From assembly GCF_007655305.1 (NCBI RefSeq), contig NZ_VLOG01000001.1, forward strand, positions 1,051 to 58,257: 57,207 nucleotides of DNA, read 5' to 3'. Below the pieces are notes generated by a model. It did no database searches and had not been told where the DNA came from. It was given only the letters and a program-made list of their open reading frames with translations. The stretch's first letter is position 1, and every line of letters begins with the position of its first letter. Source of the stretch: Algoriphagus algorifonticola (GTDB lineage Bacteria; Bacteroidota; Bacteroidia; Cytophagales; Cyclobacteriaceae). Position numbers and translations under genes: made by a program. This document shows positions 35,752 through 43,773 of the stretch, piece after piece.

Positions 35752-35844
35752 CTGTTTATATTTTGATTTTTAGAGGTCAGATGGAATGCCCTACCCCGAT
35801 TTATCGGGGCATCCCCTTGTGTGAGATTTTTTCTCATGGGCATT
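35752..35844 (-). promoter_or_regulatory. R1 structured leader, copy 3 (distal tandem copy)
   Basis: P1 is a perfect 7-bp AATGCCC/GGGCATT helix (35838-35844 with 35785-35791), P2 TGAGA/TCTCA (35822-35826 with 35832-35836), P3 CCCCGA/TCGGGG (35794-35799 with 35804-35809). CATCTG/CAGATG recurs at 35749-35754 with 35778-35783, now over an ATG that opens the short frame of copy 2 rather than a gene. Its own short frame (35843-35748, MPMRKNLTQ start) ends in TGA overlapping that ATG. The remaining gap 35845-36082 has no assigned feature. Confidence 0.5.
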
Positions 35845-36082
35845 TCATAACAATGATTTAGTTTATTGGCTCAAATAAAAGCTATTTTTACAAGAAAAAT
35901 TAGTCCGAAATGAATTATCGCAAATAATTTCTTTCAAAAATCAGGGGGCTATACTCATCAATCTGCTACTTTTTTCCCCACTTGACTCCTCCAAGTATGT
36001 GATTAGCCTCCCAAAATGCCCCATTTCGCACTTGGCACCCACTTTGGCTTTTCTTTACCCAATCCATACCAAGGAAATTTTT

Positions 36083-36280
36083 ATGATGAATATAGATTTG
36101 CAACATATACTGGCAAGCTATTGGGAAGAGGTAAAAACAAAATTAAAAGCCCATCATCCAAGCCTTACAGAAGATGATTTAAGTTATATTAGAGGTAGAG
36201 ATGAGGAGCTTTTTTTGAGGTTGGAGAAGCGGCTGGGTAAGACTGCCGATGAAATCAAAGAAGAATTAAGAAAATTCTAA
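36083..36280 (+). CDS. CsbD-like small protein
   Basis: A 65-residue soluble helical protein. The pattern SYWEEVKTKLKAHHPSLT, then DDLSYIRGRDEELFLRLEKRLG, resembles the CsbD/YjbJ stress-protein family (W-x-E-x-K-x-K-L-K, D-x-D-x-x-x-I-x-G, then a hydrophobic-charged helix). ATG 36083 (or 36086) was chosen over a longer frame from 35999, whose first 28 residues show no family similarity. The role is unknown; family members are often stress-induced. Confidence 0.6.
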   Translation: MMNIDLQHILASYWEEVKTKLKAHHPSLTEDDLSYIRGRDEELFLRLEKRLGKTADEIKEELRKF

Positions 36281-36318
36281 TACCAATCAATTTCTATTTT
36301 AAACTAAAACACAAAATT

Positions 36319-36738
36319 ATGAAAACGAGAATTTTTGCCATCGCATCCGCATTGACTGTCAGCATCGGCTTGGCTTCCTGCGGAGAAAAATCGACTGAAA
36401 AAGAAGAGGTGATAGAGGTGGAAGTAAATCTTGAAGAAGAGAAGTCTGAACTTAGAAAAGAGCTAGAAAGAATTCAGGCGGATATTGATAAGCAAATCGC
36501 CGAATTGGAAGCCAAAAAAGAGAAAGCTGATGCAGAAATGCAGGCCGAAATAGAGGAAATGCAAGAGGAGCTTAGAGGTGAAAAATCAGACTTGGAAAAG
36601 GCTCTGGATGACATCCAAAAAGCGAGTGAAAATACTTGGAGCGATGTTAAAAAGTCGGTTAATAAAACCACCGCAGATATCGAAAAAGAGTGGAAAAATC
36701 TAAAAGGTGAAGTAGAAAAAGCCTTTGAAAAAAATTAA
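36319..36738 (+). CDS. coiled-coil lipoprotein
   Basis: A 139-residue lipoprotein (lipobox LASC, Cys21) followed by one long charged heptad coiled coil (about residues 38-130) rich in Glu and Lys, with a phase break near ASENTWSDVKKSVNKT. The size and make-up resemble small envelope coiled-coil lipoproteins or apolipoprotein-like helices. I do not recognise a named family. It follows the CsbD-like gene by 38 bp and ends at a terminator. Confidence 0.7.
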   Translation: MKTRIFAIASALTVSIGLASCGEKSTEKEEVIEVEVNLEEEKSELRKELERIQADIDKQIAELEAKKEKADAEMQAEIEEMQEELRGEKSDLEKALDDIQKASENTWSDVKKSVNKTTADIEKEWKNLKGEVEKAFEKN

Positions 36739-36754
36739 GGCTTTTAAGAATAGA

Positions 36755-36790
36755 AAAGGGGCGAATTGAAAAATACGCCCCTTTATTTTT
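36755..36790. terminator. bidirectional intrinsic terminator
   Basis: AAAGGGGCG at 36755-36763 pairs with CGCCCCTTT at 36776-36784, with T runs on the plus side and A-rich sequence on the other. It separates the convergent coiled-coil lipoprotein gene and the gene at 36790-37431. Confidence 0.85.
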
Positions 36791-37431
36791 TAATCCACTT
36801 TTACATTGGTAAACCAAATTACTCGCTTACCATCTTGACCCTTGTGATCAGTAGCCATAGTGATAGGCCCGAAGGACTGTTCATTTTCCCAAGTCCATGT
36901 ACGGCCATCAGGTCCATTGCCTTTTCGGAAGGTCCATTCCAAAATTTTATAATTCTCGTCCAAATACAAATCGTAGGCATCTCCCGGTGTGTAGCCATCT
37001 TCAGAATTATACACAATTGTAAGCTTGGTGGCATTCGTTCCTGCTATCGGGGAAGCTACATTCTCTTCTGAATCCCAATTATAGCCGGTATCCCAAGCCA
37101 GTTGGAAAGGATACATCATCCAATATTTGTCATTGATAAAGCCGCGGTCCACTGGAGGCAAAGAGTCGGCATCCAAAGAATAAGTCATGGTAGTATCAGG
37201 CCCGGAATAATAAACCGTGTTTTCTCTCAGATTCCATTTCCAATCCCGAGTGAACACGTTGATAGAGTCTCGCTGTACATTCCAAGTATAAGCAATACTG
37301 TTTACCTGGTCAAAATTATCAAACCCGTAGGCTTTTGCTACTTTCATAGGTAGGGTATCCTCCACTACTTCCTTTTGTTGGCAAGAGGCAAAGGCTAAAA
37401 CTGCACAAGCAATCAGTGTAATTTTTTTCAT
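36790..37431 (-). CDS. hypothetical lipoprotein (213 aa)
   Basis: A 213-residue lipoprotein (signal then FASC, Cys17 from the ATG at 37431). The mature part is beta-rich with many aromatic residues: AKAYGF, YTWNVQRDSINVFTRDW, YYSGPDT. It looks like a periplasmic or outer-membrane binding protein of the kind found once per Bacteroidota genome without a clear role. I cannot name the family. A TTG two codons upstream (37437) was rejected as start. Confidence 0.65.
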   Translation of the reverse strand: MKKITLIACAVLAFASCQQKEVVEDTLPMKVAKAYGFDNFDQVNSIAYTWNVQRDSINVFTRDWKWNLRENTVYYSGPDTTMTYSLDADSLPPVDRGFINDKYWMMYPFQLAWDTGYNWDSEENVASPIAGTNATKLTIVYNSEDGYTPGDAYDLYLDENYKILEWTFRKGNGPDGRTWTWENEQSFGPITMATDHKGQDGKRVIWFTNVKVD

Positions 37432-37465
37432 TGTCAAAGGTGGTTTTTATTCAAAGATAACAGAG

Positions 37466-38248
37466 TCAAGAAGAGGATTGTTTTTTTATCCATTTTTTGA
37501 ATTTCCTAAGCTCATAATATTGATATATAGGTTTGATTATCAATAAATACCGATTTAAATAAAGTAATACTTGAAACAAAGTGGAAGGAAAAATCTTTTT
37601 TTGACGGTTTTTAACTCCTCTCAGTATCTTACCCGCGACTTGATCAGCTGTTTGAGAAGGAAATGGTCTTGGTATTCTTTGCCCCTCCTGCTCAAAAAAT
37701 CTACTCTGGGTTGCAATGGGAAAAGCCAAACTCAACCATTGTTCATCTGACTCTAACCAAACTGCCTGAGCCCAAGCCAAAAGGGAGGATTTGGTGGCAG
37801 AATAAACTCCATACCCGGGCAATGGCCAATAAGCCATGGCCGAACAAGTAATTGTTAGATAGAGAACTGGGAAAGTTTTTTTAAGCGCTATTCCCAATTC
37901 CAATACAGCAATAACATTGAGATGAAAAAGCTCTTCTATTTTGTTTAATTCCTGCTTTTGAAAGGGTTCATAATAGGCCTTTCCTGCATTGGCAAAGCAA
38001 TAATCCAGTTGCTTCCAGTTTTGGGCAAGCCAAAAAGTAATTTCTTCCAAAGCCTTTCCCTTCGTAAGATCCAAAGTCAAAATTTCAATTTCAGGAAGTT
38101 GAGCTTTCAAGCCCTTAAGGCCATCTTCATCTATATCGACCGCTAAAATCTTTGCCTGAAGCAAATAAAGCTGCTGAACCAATTCCCTCCCTATTCCGGA
38201 AGCAGCTCCGCTTACCAGGACAAAAGAATTGGCAAAGCTCTTATTCAT
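37466..38248 (-). CDS. short-chain dehydrogenase/reductase (SDR)
   Basis: A 260-residue SDR: nucleotide-binding SGAASGIG near residue 14, NAGKAY in place of the usual NNAG, and a YSATK active site (Tyr and Lys). The C-terminus is basic and carries hydrophobic patches. It is the last gene of a minus-strand operon whose neighbours overlap by 8 bp on the upstream side. Substrate unknown. Confidence 0.85.
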   Translation of the reverse strand: MNKSFANSFVLVSGAASGIGRELVQQLYLLQAKILAVDIDEDGLKGLKAQLPEIEILTLDLTKGKALEEITFWLAQNWKQLDYCFANAGKAYYEPFQKQELNKIEELFHLNVIAVLELGIALKKTFPVLYLTITCSAMAYWPLPGYGVYSATKSSLLAWAQAVWLESDEQWLSLAFPIATQSRFFEQEGQRIPRPFPSQTADQVAGKILRGVKNRQKKIFPSTLFQVLLYLNRYLLIIKPIYQYYELRKFKKWIKKQSSS

Positions 38249-38918
38249 GAAAGGTTGGTTTTGGGAAAAATATTTGAAATGGCTCTATTTTCACTGCGAA
38301 TAATGGTCGCTGTAAACTGATATCCGGGAAAAAATCTTGGTGAATCTGCTTGACATTTACCTTCGCCAGCTTCGCTTTGCCACTTCCTCTCGGTTTGGTG
38401 AAATAATCCACCCCATCCCAGCGCTGATGCAAATCAATGGGTAAAATCCCAGTACTGGCAGGAAACCTGAATCCGAAGCTTTTGACTTCGCAGGAAAATA
38501 ACTCAAGCTCTTTGAACTGAACACTGATCAGGGTTGTATTTCCCTCTTCACTCCAATGGATCTTTGCTGTTTCTTTAGGAATTCCCCAATTAGCTCTTCC
38601 ATTTTGGGTGCTTGTTTCTGAATCTACATAGATTTTAGTAATAGATTGCTTACCTGAGCCTTTAAACCTCCCTGGGATGAGTAATAATTCCTTATACGGA
38701 CCAACTGGACTTTCTTCGTAATTGACCAGCATTACATAGCCTAATCCGCCTTTATATTTTCCCTGAAGATGCAATGGCAATCCTGCATGCTCTTCTACCC
38801 ATTTCTTGGAAAAGCGGAAGACCATAATAATTCCCTGCCCTTTCAGCTTCCAAGGTGCAGGAGCCTTTTTATACAATTTGAGGGTTTTACCCTCATCTAT
38901 AGAGTGATTTTCAGGCAT
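38241..38918 (-). CDS. acetoacetate decarboxylase-like family protein
   Basis: A 225-residue protein resembling the acetoacetate decarboxylase (ADC) fold. Segments such as PGRFKGSGKQSITKIYVDS and GRANWGIPKETAKIHW match ADC-like proteins. Which Lys would form the Schiff base is not certain (the Lys in GIPKE is a candidate). It overlaps the SDR genes on both sides by 8 bp. Being flanked by SDRs it may act on a keto-acid or serve as a lactonase-like domain; this is open. Confidence 0.7.
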   Translation of the reverse strand: MPENHSIDEGKTLKLYKKAPAPWKLKGQGIIMVFRFSKKWVEEHAGLPLHLQGKYKGGLGYVMLVNYEESPVGPYKELLLIPGRFKGSGKQSITKIYVDSETSTQNGRANWGIPKETAKIHWSEEGNTTLISVQFKELELFSCEVKSFGFRFPASTGILPIDLHQRWDGVDYFTKPRGSGKAKLAKVNVKQIHQDFFPDISLQRPLFAVKIEPFQIFFPKPTFHE

Positions 38919-39672
38919 AAGGTGAAGGGCTAATAGAGGTCCAGCCTCCGTCGATGATTAAGGTTTGTCCGGTAATATGTCTCGCAGCATCTGAAAGTAA
39001 AAATACTGCTGAATTGGCAATGTCCTCCACGGAAGCGGGTCTACCCAAGGGGGTTAATTTGGACCAGGTCTTGGCATAATCAGGGTCCGAAGTGGTGCGC
39101 TCTGTCAAGGTAGCGCCCGGTGCGATTGCATTGACCCGTATTCCCAATGGAGCCAATTCCAAAACCAAATTTTTGGCGAGCATTTCCAAAGCTGCCTTAC
39201 TCATGGCATAGGCGGATAAATTCTCATGACTTTGATGTGCAGTAACAGAAGATGTCAATAATATGGCTCCTCCCTCTTCTTGTTCTTTCATCACCTGTGC
39301 GCTGGCTTGGGTCAATAGGAATGAACCCAACAAATTAACCCGCATGACTTCCATGAAGTCCTTGCTGGAATAGTCCAAAAAACTCCCGAAAAGAGTAATC
39401 CCGGCATTCGCAACAACCTGATCTACGCTTCCGAAATTATTGATAGCTAATTCAATCATTTCTTGAATCACTGATTCATCCGCTGCATCTCCGGAACAGC
39501 CAATGACCTTTCCCTTGCCCTGTCGAGACAGGGTGGCAACTGCTTCCTGAGTCAGGCTTTTCTCCAAATCATTTAAAATCACATGAGATCCTTGATGGGA
39601 CAAGTTTCGGGCGATCTCTAAGCCAATGCCTTGCCCTGCTCCGGTGACAATGGCAACTTTCGCTTTTTTCAT
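38911..39672 (-). CDS. short-chain dehydrogenase/reductase (SDR), FabG-like
   Basis: A 253-residue classical SDR with TGAGQGIG near residue 10, NAGITL, Ser-Tyr-Lys active-site segments (LTSSVTA, YAMSK) and an IDGGWT end typical of sugar or fatty-acyl SDRs. ATG 39672 was chosen; the upstream TTG at 39687 adds 5 residues. It overlaps the ADC-like gene by 8 bp and follows the dehydratase gene by 48 bp. It probably oxidises a sugar or sugar acid (inferred). Confidence 0.88.
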   Translation of the reverse strand: MKKAKVAIVTGAGQGIGLEIARNLSHQGSHVILNDLEKSLTQEAVATLSRQGKGKVIGCSGDAADESVIQEMIELAINNFGSVDQVVANAGITLFGSFLDYSSKDFMEVMRVNLLGSFLLTQASAQVMKEQEEGGAILLTSSVTAHQSHENLSAYAMSKAALEMLAKNLVLELAPLGIRVNAIAPGATLTERTTSDPDYAKTWSKLTPLGRPASVEDIANSAVFLLSDAARHITGQTLIIDGGWTSISPSPYA

Positions 39673-39720
39673 AGTTTCTAGGTTCAATTCCCTACTGAAT
39701 CTTCAAATCCATATAGAAGA

Positions 39721-41439
39721 TTAATGTGAATCTCTTTTTACCTCAGAACCCGAACTCCCCTTCAGAAAATCAAAATCCACTCCTTCATGTGCCTGATTCA
39801 CTTTGTCCAAAAATAAATTCACATAGCCTCTCTCATAGGGAAGCTGGGTAGGTTGAAAATTCTTTCTACGGTTTTCAAACTCTTCCTCACTGATCAAAAG
39901 ATTAAGACTCCTCGCCGGAACATTCAGCTCAATCAAATCTCCCGTATGTACCAATGCCAAAGGTCCCCCTATAGCCGATTCCGGAGAAACGTGAAGAACT
40001 ACTGTGCCATAGCCTGTCCCGCTCATTCTTCCATCTGAAATTCGAACCATATCCTTGATCCCCTTCTCCAGAATCTTTGCTGGCAAGCCCATGTTACCTA
40101 CTTCCGGCATTCCCGGGTAACCTTTGGGTCCCACATTTTTCATCACTAAAACCGTGTTTTCATCCACTTCCAAATCAGGGCTGTCTATTCGGGCTTTGTA
40201 ATCATCGATATTTTCAAAAACCAGAGCCTTCCCTTTGTGAACCAATAAATGCGAACTGGCTGCTGAGGGTTTAATTACAGCACCGTTTGGACAAAGATTT
40301 CCTTTCAAAACTGCAATTCCAGAATCAGGCTTGATGGGCTTAGTCAGAGTTCCAATCAAATTCCTGTCGTAACATTCGGCTGAGGCTATATTTTCTCCAA
40401 TAGTCCTTCCGTTGACTGTGATACAGTCTCTGTGTAGATGGGACTCAATCTCCTTCATGACCGCTGGCATTCCTCCAGCATAAAAAAGATCTTCCACCCA
40501 ATGCTCTCCAGAAGGCTGCACATTCGCAATCAGAGGTATTTTGGAAGAAAAATGGTCAAAATCAGTCAAATCAATGTCCACTCCGATTCGCTTGGCAATC
40601 GCTGTGAGGTGTAGGATAAAGTTGGTTGAGCCACCAATAGCTGCGTTGACCATGATGGAATTTTCAAACGCTTTCCTGGTCAAAACTTTACTCATTTTTA
40701 AATCTTCCTTGACCATTTCCACGATCCGAATACCAGCCACATGAGCTAATACTTTTCTTCTGGAATCCGCGGCAGGGATCGTAGCATTATCGGGTAAAGC
40801 TAAACCTAAAGCTTCTACCATGGCTGCCATGGTGGATGCAGTACCCATTGGAGCGCAATGCCCTCTGGACCGGGACATGGCCGCTTCAGCTTCTATAAAT
40901 TCTTCCTGAGAAAGCTTCCCCAGTTTATAATCTTCTGCAAACCTCCAGACATCTGAGGTTCCTATCTTTTTGCCTTTGAATCTTCCAACCAGCATGGGTC
41001 CTCCTGAAATCACCAAAGTTGGCAAATCCACAGAAGCAGCACCCATCACCAAAGAGGGGGTGGTTTTATCACAACCACACATCAGGACTACACCGTCCAT
41101 GGGATTGGCTCGGATACTTTCCTCCACATCCATGGAAGCCAGATTTCTAAAAAGCATAGCTGTGGGCTTGATAGAGCATTCACCTAGAGACATGACGGGG
41201 AATTCCAAAGGGAAACCGCCAGCTTCCCAAATACCCTGCTTCAGGGATTCTGCTAATTCTCTGAAATGAGCATTACAAGGGGTAAATTCTGACCAAGTGT
41301 TACATATTCCGATCACAGGCTTTTCGCCCTCAAAAAGATGATGGGGGAGCCCTTGATTTTTCATCCAAGAGCGATAGATAAAACCGTCCTTCCCGGTTCG
41401 GCCGTACCATTCCTGGCTTCTGAGTTTCTTTTTAGACAT
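39721..41439 (-). CDS. IlvD/Edd family sugar-acid dehydratase (L-arabonate dehydratase type)
   Basis: A 572-residue IlvD/Edd-family dehydratase. The start (SQEWYGRTGKDGFIYRSWMK) and the CNTWSEFTPCN segment are those of L-arabonate/D-xylonate-type dehydratases rather than IlvD itself. Cys55, Cys123 and Cys195 lie at spacings matching the [2Fe-2S] ligands of the structurally known arabonate dehydratase. It removes water from a sugar acid to give a 2-keto-3-deoxy product. It is the first gene of the 41439-37466 operon. Confidence 0.9.
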   Translation of the reverse strand: MSKKKLRSQEWYGRTGKDGFIYRSWMKNQGLPHHLFEGEKPVIGICNTWSEFTPCNAHFRELAESLKQGIWEAGGFPLEFPVMSLGECSIKPTAMLFRNLASMDVEESIRANPMDGVVLMCGCDKTTPSLVMGAASVDLPTLVISGGPMLVGRFKGKKIGTSDVWRFAEDYKLGKLSQEEFIEAEAAMSRSRGHCAPMGTASTMAAMVEALGLALPDNATIPAADSRRKVLAHVAGIRIVEMVKEDLKMSKVLTRKAFENSIMVNAAIGGSTNFILHLTAIAKRIGVDIDLTDFDHFSSKIPLIANVQPSGEHWVEDLFYAGGMPAVMKEIESHLHRDCITVNGRTIGENIASAECYDRNLIGTLTKPIKPDSGIAVLKGNLCPNGAVIKPSAASSHLLVHKGKALVFENIDDYKARIDSPDLEVDENTVLVMKNVGPKGYPGMPEVGNMGLPAKILEKGIKDMVRISDGRMSGTGYGTVVLHVSPESAIGGPLALVHTGDLIELNVPARSLNLLISEEEFENRRKNFQPTQLPYERGYVNLFLDKVNQAHEGVDFDFLKGSSGSEVKRDSH

Positions 41440-41534
41440 AGGTTATCTGGGTTGAGAAATTTCTCAGAAGATATAAAAATTTGGAAACAATTCCCTGCAG
41501 GAAAGGACGGGAGGTTATAAATGTATGAATCGAA

Positions 41535-41567
41535 TAAAAAAATCCCGAAGGGTATTTCTTCGGGATT
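41535..41567 (-). terminator. intrinsic terminator of murA
   Basis: A perfect 10-bp stem AATCCCGAAG/CTTCGGGATT (41541-41550 with 41558-41567), 7-nt loop, and an A run at 41535-41542 that gives T on the minus strand. It lies just after the murA stop at 41593 in the minus direction and upstream of the dehydratase operon. Confidence 0.9.
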
Positions 41568-41592
41568 CAAATTATTTGGAAGAGCTTAAACC

Positions 41593-42897
41593 TTATAATC
41601 TTTCAATATCTGCTCCTAATGCATTTAAGCGTTTGTCGATATACTGATACCCTCTATCGATCTGCTCAATATTATCAATCACAGAAGTACCATTTGCGGA
41701 CATGGCTGCAATCAACAAAGCGACTCCGGCACGGATGTCAGGAGAAGTCATTCTGATTCCTTTTAATGGGTATTTTCTATCCAAACCAATCACGGTGGCT
41801 CTGTGTGGATCACAAAGGATAATCTGTGCACCCATATCTATCAGTTTATCCACAAAGAATAATCTGGATTCAAACATCTTTTGATGAACTAATACTGTTC
41901 CTTTGGCTTGGGTAGCAGTTACCAAAACAATAGAAAGCAAATCAGGGGTAAAACCTGGCCAGATTTGATCCGCCACGGTTAAAATAGATCCGTCGATGAA
42001 TGTCTCTATTTCGTAATGCTTTTGTTCAGGAATAAAGATATCATCCCCTCTGAATTCCATCTGAATACCCATTCTTTTGAAAGTATCCGGAATAATTCCC
42101 AATCTGTGGATCTGGCAGTCCTTGATGGTGATCTCTGATTGAGTCATTGCTGCCATCCCTATGAATGAGCCGATTTCAATCATATCAGGCAACATGGTAT
42201 GCTCTGTTCCTCCAAGCTTTTCTACTCCTTCAATGTGCAAAAGATTAGAGCCTACGCCAGTTATTTTAGCACCCATACGGTTGAGCATGTCGCACAATTG
42301 CTGTAGATATGGCTCACAAGCGGCATTGTAAATCGTAGTTTTTCCTTCGGCCATCACAGCAGCCATTACTATATTGGCTGTACCTGTTACGGATGCTTCA
42401 TCCAGTAACATGTAGGTACCTTTAAGATTTTTTCCATCAATATGGAAAATCTCATTTTGCGCATCGTAATGGAATTGGGCACCCAATTTTTGGAAACCAT
42501 AAAAGTGAGTATCCATTCTTCTGCGTCCGATTTTATCTCCTCCTGGCTTGGATAGTTTTCCAGTTCCAAATCGAGCCAAAAGTGGACCCAAAATCATGAC
42601 AGAGCCTCTAAGTGCTGAAGCTTTGGCCAAAAAATCCTCTGTCTCCAAATAATCCAGGTTCACATCATCTGCTTTGAAAGAATAGGATTCAGGCCCTAAT
42701 TTGGTGACCTTAACTCCCATAACTCCCAACAACTCTATCAGCTTGTTGACATCGCGAATAGCGGGGATTTTGTGGATAGTAACTTTCTCAGAGGTGAGCA
42801 ATACAGCACAAAGTATCTGCAAAGCTTCATTTTTTGCTCCTTGGGGGATGATTTCCCCTTTCAATTGATTTCCTCCTCTTACTCGAAAAGATGCCAT
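41593..42897 (-). CDS. murA: UDP-N-acetylglucosamine 1-carboxyvinyltransferase
   Basis: A 434-residue MurA, the first committed enzyme of peptidoglycan synthesis. It has the two-domain EPSP-synthase-like fold, with QGAKNEALQIL near the start and DGSILTVADQIWPGFTPDL later. At the position of the catalytic Cys115 of E. coli MurA, the sequence reads PGGDKIGRRR, i.e. Asp121. Asp here is known to make MurA insensitive to fosfomycin. The gene is followed upstream-to-downstream by the terminator at 41535-41567. Confidence 0.95.
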   Translation of the reverse strand: MASFRVRGGNQLKGEIIPQGAKNEALQILCAVLLTSEKVTIHKIPAIRDVNKLIELLGVMGVKVTKLGPESYSFKADDVNLDYLETEDFLAKASALRGSVMILGPLLARFGTGKLSKPGGDKIGRRRMDTHFYGFQKLGAQFHYDAQNEIFHIDGKNLKGTYMLLDEASVTGTANIVMAAVMAEGKTTIYNAACEPYLQQLCDMLNRMGAKITGVGSNLLHIEGVEKLGGTEHTMLPDMIEIGSFIGMAAMTQSEITIKDCQIHRLGIIPDTFKRMGIQMEFRGDDIFIPEQKHYEIETFIDGSILTVADQIWPGFTPDLLSIVLVTATQAKGTVLVHQKMFESRLFFVDKLIDMGAQIILCDPHRATVIGLDRKYPLKGIRMTSPDIRAGVALLIAAMSANGTSVIDNIEQIDRGYQYIDKRLNALGADIERL

Positions 42898-43527
42898 TTA
42901 GTTTCTGCGTTTTTTATGTCCTCCGTTATTTCTTCTACGGTTAGTATTCCCGCGTTTATTTTTCCCGTTAGAAGTGGATTGCTCATGTGTAGGCACTTTG
43001 AAATCTCTTCTGGTATTAGATTCAAAAAGTCCGTTTTCTTTTACTTTTTCCAGATCGATATGAAGTTTACCTTTGGAAAGGGTCTTGATATCATCCAAAA
43101 TAATCCCATCATCGAAATTATCTCTGTTCCAGGTTGAATGAAAACTTCTCATCAACTGACCGATGTAGATGATGGCTGTTTCTTGCTCCTCGTCATCCTC
43201 AATTTCGATTGCCTTTTCGATCAATTTTTCAATATTTCGGCCGTAGTGCTTGAATCGTACTTCTCCCCTAGGATATCCTACCGGTAAAGGTTTTTTGCCC
43301 AAGAGCTCCTTTTCAGGCATAGGGAAAGGCCCATCTACATCCAATTTAAAATCGGACATGATGTATAAGTCATCCCAAAGCTTCTGGTCATTTTCCTGCT
43401 TCAATGAGGGATTCAACTGCTTGATGATTTCTACAATTGTGTAGGCACTTGCCGTACGCTTTTCCCTGTCTTCAATGCCGCAGACATGGTCCACCAAGCC
43501 TTGAATGTTCTTTCCGTATTCTTTCAT
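42898..43527 (-). CDS. DUF4290 family protein
   Basis: A 209-residue DUF4290 protein, a family found mainly in Bacteroidota and often next to murA, as here (it ends one base before the murA start). The globular part spans about residues 1-165 (YGKNIQGLVDHV, LWDDLYIMSDFKLDVDGPFP). The C-terminal tail is very basic and Asn/Arg-rich (NGKNKRGNTNRRRNNGG). Function is unknown; the tail could bind nucleic acid or be disordered. Confidence 0.88.
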   Translation of the reverse strand: MKEYGKNIQGLVDHVCGIEDREKRTASAYTIVEIIKQLNPSLKQENDQKLWDDLYIMSDFKLDVDGPFPMPEKELLGKKPLPVGYPRGEVRFKHYGRNIEKLIEKAIEIEDDEEQETAIIYIGQLMRSFHSTWNRDNFDDGIILDDIKTLSKGKLHIDLEKVKENGLFESNTRRDFKVPTHEQSTSNGKNKRGNTNRRRNNGGHKKRRN

Positions 43528-43773
43528 TTGTATTTAGTTTGTCTTTTTGAGGCACAAGAATCCGTTTTGTAGAACTCTAGCCTTTCTCCAACTGATCCGC
43601 TTTGAATAGCGCATGTCTGGAGAGTCTTGCAAATTTAAAACCAATTCTATCCGCGGTTATTAAACTCTGCTTGATTTCAAAATCAGTAATTTCTTTTATT
43701 TCGCTCTTGTAGCTCTCTTTTTTATTCTCTTAAAAGGTAACAAAAAAACACCATTAGGCAGAGAGATAGGTAA

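Noticed and set aside
39721..41439. IlvD of branched-chain amino acid synthesis
   Set aside because: The N-terminal and CNTWSEFTPCN segments match sugar-acid dehydratases, and no ilv genes are nearby.
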